Made by a program: the position numbers and the translations under genes. Positions 62,349-64,000 of a DNA stretch of 64,000 nt are shown here, piece after piece (the stretch's first letter is position 1; every line of letters begins with the position of its first letter). Origin of the DNA: Desulfovibrio sp. G11 (GTDB lineage Bacteria > Desulfobacterota > Desulfovibrionia > Desulfovibrionales > Desulfovibrionaceae); assembly GCF_900243745.1 (NCBI RefSeq), contig NZ_LT984798.1:793501-857500 (forward strand). The letters run 5' to 3'. The notes below the pieces were generated by a model. That model had not been told where the DNA came from. It ran no database searches and saw nothing but the letters and a program-made list of their open reading frames with translations.

Positions 62349-64000
<1,652 letters not shown>

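Overview
The window reads as chromosome of a Desulfovibrio-like sulfate-reducing bacterium. The evidence is a CO dehydrogenase set (cooA-cooS-cooC) with a recognisable CooA binding site, hypC, a Gram-negative flagellar rod and L-ring set (flgF, flgG, flgA, flgH), cheZ, an ADP-heptose/LPS-type glycan cluster, and an rRNA operon end. I infer the genus from gene content and have not tested it by search.

Layout. (1) 0.1-14.7 kb is accessory DNA: a DUF6933-like gene, a RelE-like toxin pair, an IS4 element with a 5-bp target duplication, an unrecognised gene, hipBA, a MITE-like element, a DUF6036 nucleotidyltransferase pair, then a mostly minus-strand block. Read from right to left, that block holds an ERF single-strand annealing protein, a PD-(D/E)XK nuclease with a probable Fe-S cluster, a MoxR/CobS-type AAA+ ATPase, a WGR protein, a DUF3150 protein, an RHH-Doc toxin pair, an HExxH plus VWA protein and tiny membrane ORFs. 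A HigBA-type pair sits inside the block on the opposite strand. (2) 14.9-31.4 kb is a plus-strand glycan cluster: manB, manC, a glycosyltransferase, an ABC exporter, a double-GT9 glycosyltransferase split by an IS30 element, a sulfotransferase-like gene, hldE, a methyltransferase, a second inverted IS30 copy, hldD and gmhA. (3) 31.5-35.6 kb holds a SNF2 helicase followed by a SWIM zinc-finger protein. (4) 35.6-44.1 kb is an integrated satellite-like element: iteron-like repeats and stacked hairpins, a primase-DUF927 helicase fusion, a small HTH protein, a Toprim/RecA-like ATPase and a tyrosine integrase beside tRNA-Leu(CAG). (5) 44.1-46.5 kb is insertion-sequence wreckage (a complete IS3 abutting an IS481 remnant) that ends 8 bp from flgH. 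(6) 46.5-64 kb is core chromosome: flgH-flgA-flgG-flgF, a ferredoxin-nitroreductase, cheZ, cpoB, a PLDc_N-like membrane protein, lspA, ileS, hypC, cooA-cooS-cooC, 5S rRNA and the 3' part of 23S rRNA.

How the genes work together. manB and manC supply GDP-mannose, and hldE, hldD and gmhA supply ADP-heptose. The GT9 protein would use activated heptose, and the ABC protein would flip the lipid-linked glycan. CooA senses CO and switches on cooS, whose nickel site is matured by CooC. The strongest candidate for an undescribed system is the AAA+/WGR/DUF3150/HExxH-VWA block with its ERF and nuclease partners. Next is the compact replication unit of the tRNA-Leu element.
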